This document shows, one piece after another, positions 63,633 through 64,000 of a stretch of 64,000 nt of DNA. Location: the NCBI GenBank assembly GCA_947503035.1, contig CANNCD010000003.1, forward strand, positions 186,001-250,000, given 5' to 3'. Positions within the stretch are counted from its first letter, which is position 1; every line of letters begins with the position of its first letter. The notes below the pieces were generated by a model. The model saw only the letters and a program-made list of their open reading frames with translations, was not told the DNA's origin and searched no databases. The DNA is from an uncultured Halocynthiibacter sp. Lineage in GTDB: Bacteria > Pseudomonadota > Alphaproteobacteria > Rhodobacterales > Rhodobacteraceae. The position numbers and the translations under genes are program-made.

Positions 63633-64000
63633 ATGTCTGATCCTCTTATTGGCCTTCTCTTACTTGCTGTGCTTTTTGTCCTTCTTGCGGGGGGGCTGTG
63701 GATTGCACTCTCGCTCACCGGATTGGCCATCATTGCGCTCACGTTCTTTTCAAATGCGCCTGTTGGCTTGGTTCTTGCGACGACATTTTGGGGCCACAGT
63801 CATTCGTGGTCTCTTACGGCGCTGCCGTTGTTTATCCTTATGGGGGAAATCCTGATACGCTCTCGGCTTAGCCGCGATATGTTCAACGGGCTTGCCCCTT
63901 GGCTTGGGGGTGTGCCGGGCCGGTTGCTTCATGTGAATATCTTGGGCTGTGCGATTTTCGCCGCCGTCTCTGGTTCATCGGCGGCCACGGCTGCGACAAT
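63633..64000 (+). CDS. dctM: TRAP transporter large permease DctM (truncated by window end)
   Basis: First 122 residues in one open frame from ATG 63633 with GGAGGA eight bases upstream. Hydrophobic N-terminus (MSDPLIGLLLLAVLFVLLAG), then FWGHSHSWSLTALPLFILMGEIL and ILGCAIFAAVSGSSAATAAT, the last being the very conserved DctM GS-S-A-A region. The rest lies beyond the window. Confidence 0.93.
   Translation, partial: MSDPLIGLLLLAVLFVLLAGGLWIALSLTGLAIIALTFFSNAPVGLVLATTFWGHSHSWSLTALPLFILMGEILIRSRLSRDMFNGLAPWLGGVPGRLLHVNILGCAIFAAVSGSSAATAAT

Noticed and set aside
1-64000. CRISPR arrays, tRNA/rRNA genes, insertion sequences, prophage genes or attachment sites
   Set aside because: Read for spaced direct repeats, tRNA-like ends, transposase motifs and terminal repeats; none was seen by eye.

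Overview
The window looks like chromosomal DNA of a marine roseobacter-type alphaproteobacterium (family Rhodobacteraceae/Roseobacteraceae). The basis is the moderately high G+C, the order fnrL-hemN next to ccoNOQP-ccoGHIS with FnrL boxes, a methionine gamma-lyase cluster, TRAP, TTT and Liv-type uptake systems, an acs-adk-DUF4212-symporter run, and a DUF1127-like microprotein. No rRNA, tRNA, CRISPR array, IS element or phage gene was seen. It is ordinary but accessory-rich chromosome, organised as self-contained uptake and catabolism modules, each with its own regulator.

Layout: (1) 1-4354, a branched-chain-type ABC importer (livG-livF-livH-livM) co-transcribed with a beta-keto acid cleavage enzyme (BKACE, DUF849). 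(2) 4443-6386, glutathione-dependent formaldehyde oxidation (frmA-fghA, minus strand). (3) 7134-16150, an IclR-controlled block: tripartite tricarboxylate transporter tctBAC, two cytoplasmic-type S1 sulfatases with intact formylglycine motifs, and a SulP sulfate transporter. I read it as import of a sulfated organic anion, desulfation inside the cell, and sulfate export. (4) 16182-20147, a LysR regulator, a membrane GGDEF-EAL protein with a histidine-rich periplasmic loop, and a DinB-fold protein. (5) 20339-30225, the complete cbb3 oxidase set ccoNOQP and ccoGHIS with fnrL and hemN, linked by three FNR boxes. (6) 30331-32209, a DUF1415 protein and a decayed gene remnant. (7) 32210-41432, acs-adk, a DUF4212/sodium-solute symporter pair, a DUF294 signalling protein, a small membrane protein and a membrane-anchored DnaQ-type exonuclease: an acetate or short-chain acid uptake and activation locus. 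(8) 41480-45239, an AraC regulator divergent from an SDR, then a membrane protein and a quinone-oxidoreductase-like protein. (9) 45253-51159, methionine catabolism (mdeB-mdeA, divergent mdeR) and a Leu/Phe/Val-type amino acid dehydrogenase with its own Lrp-type regulator. (10) 51274-64000, pyroglutamyl-peptidase plus an oligopeptide ABC transporter, a divergent LysR regulator, a 1203-residue 5-oxoprolinase and a TRAP transporter running off the window end.

Two modules stand out as coherent systems whose substrates are not settled: the sulfatase/TTT/SulP block and the pyroglutamyl-peptide/5-oxoproline block. In the second, peptides with blocked N-termini would be imported, deblocked by Pcp, and the released 5-oxoproline opened to glutamate by the oxoprolinase, with the TRAP system possibly taking up free 5-oxoproline. 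Regulatory dyads support local control of several modules: three alternating half-sites before iclR, T-N11-A boxes before both lysR genes, FNR boxes, and TTTGCAAA-like boxes before acs. All functional calls come from reading the sequence and remembered family features; no database search was run.
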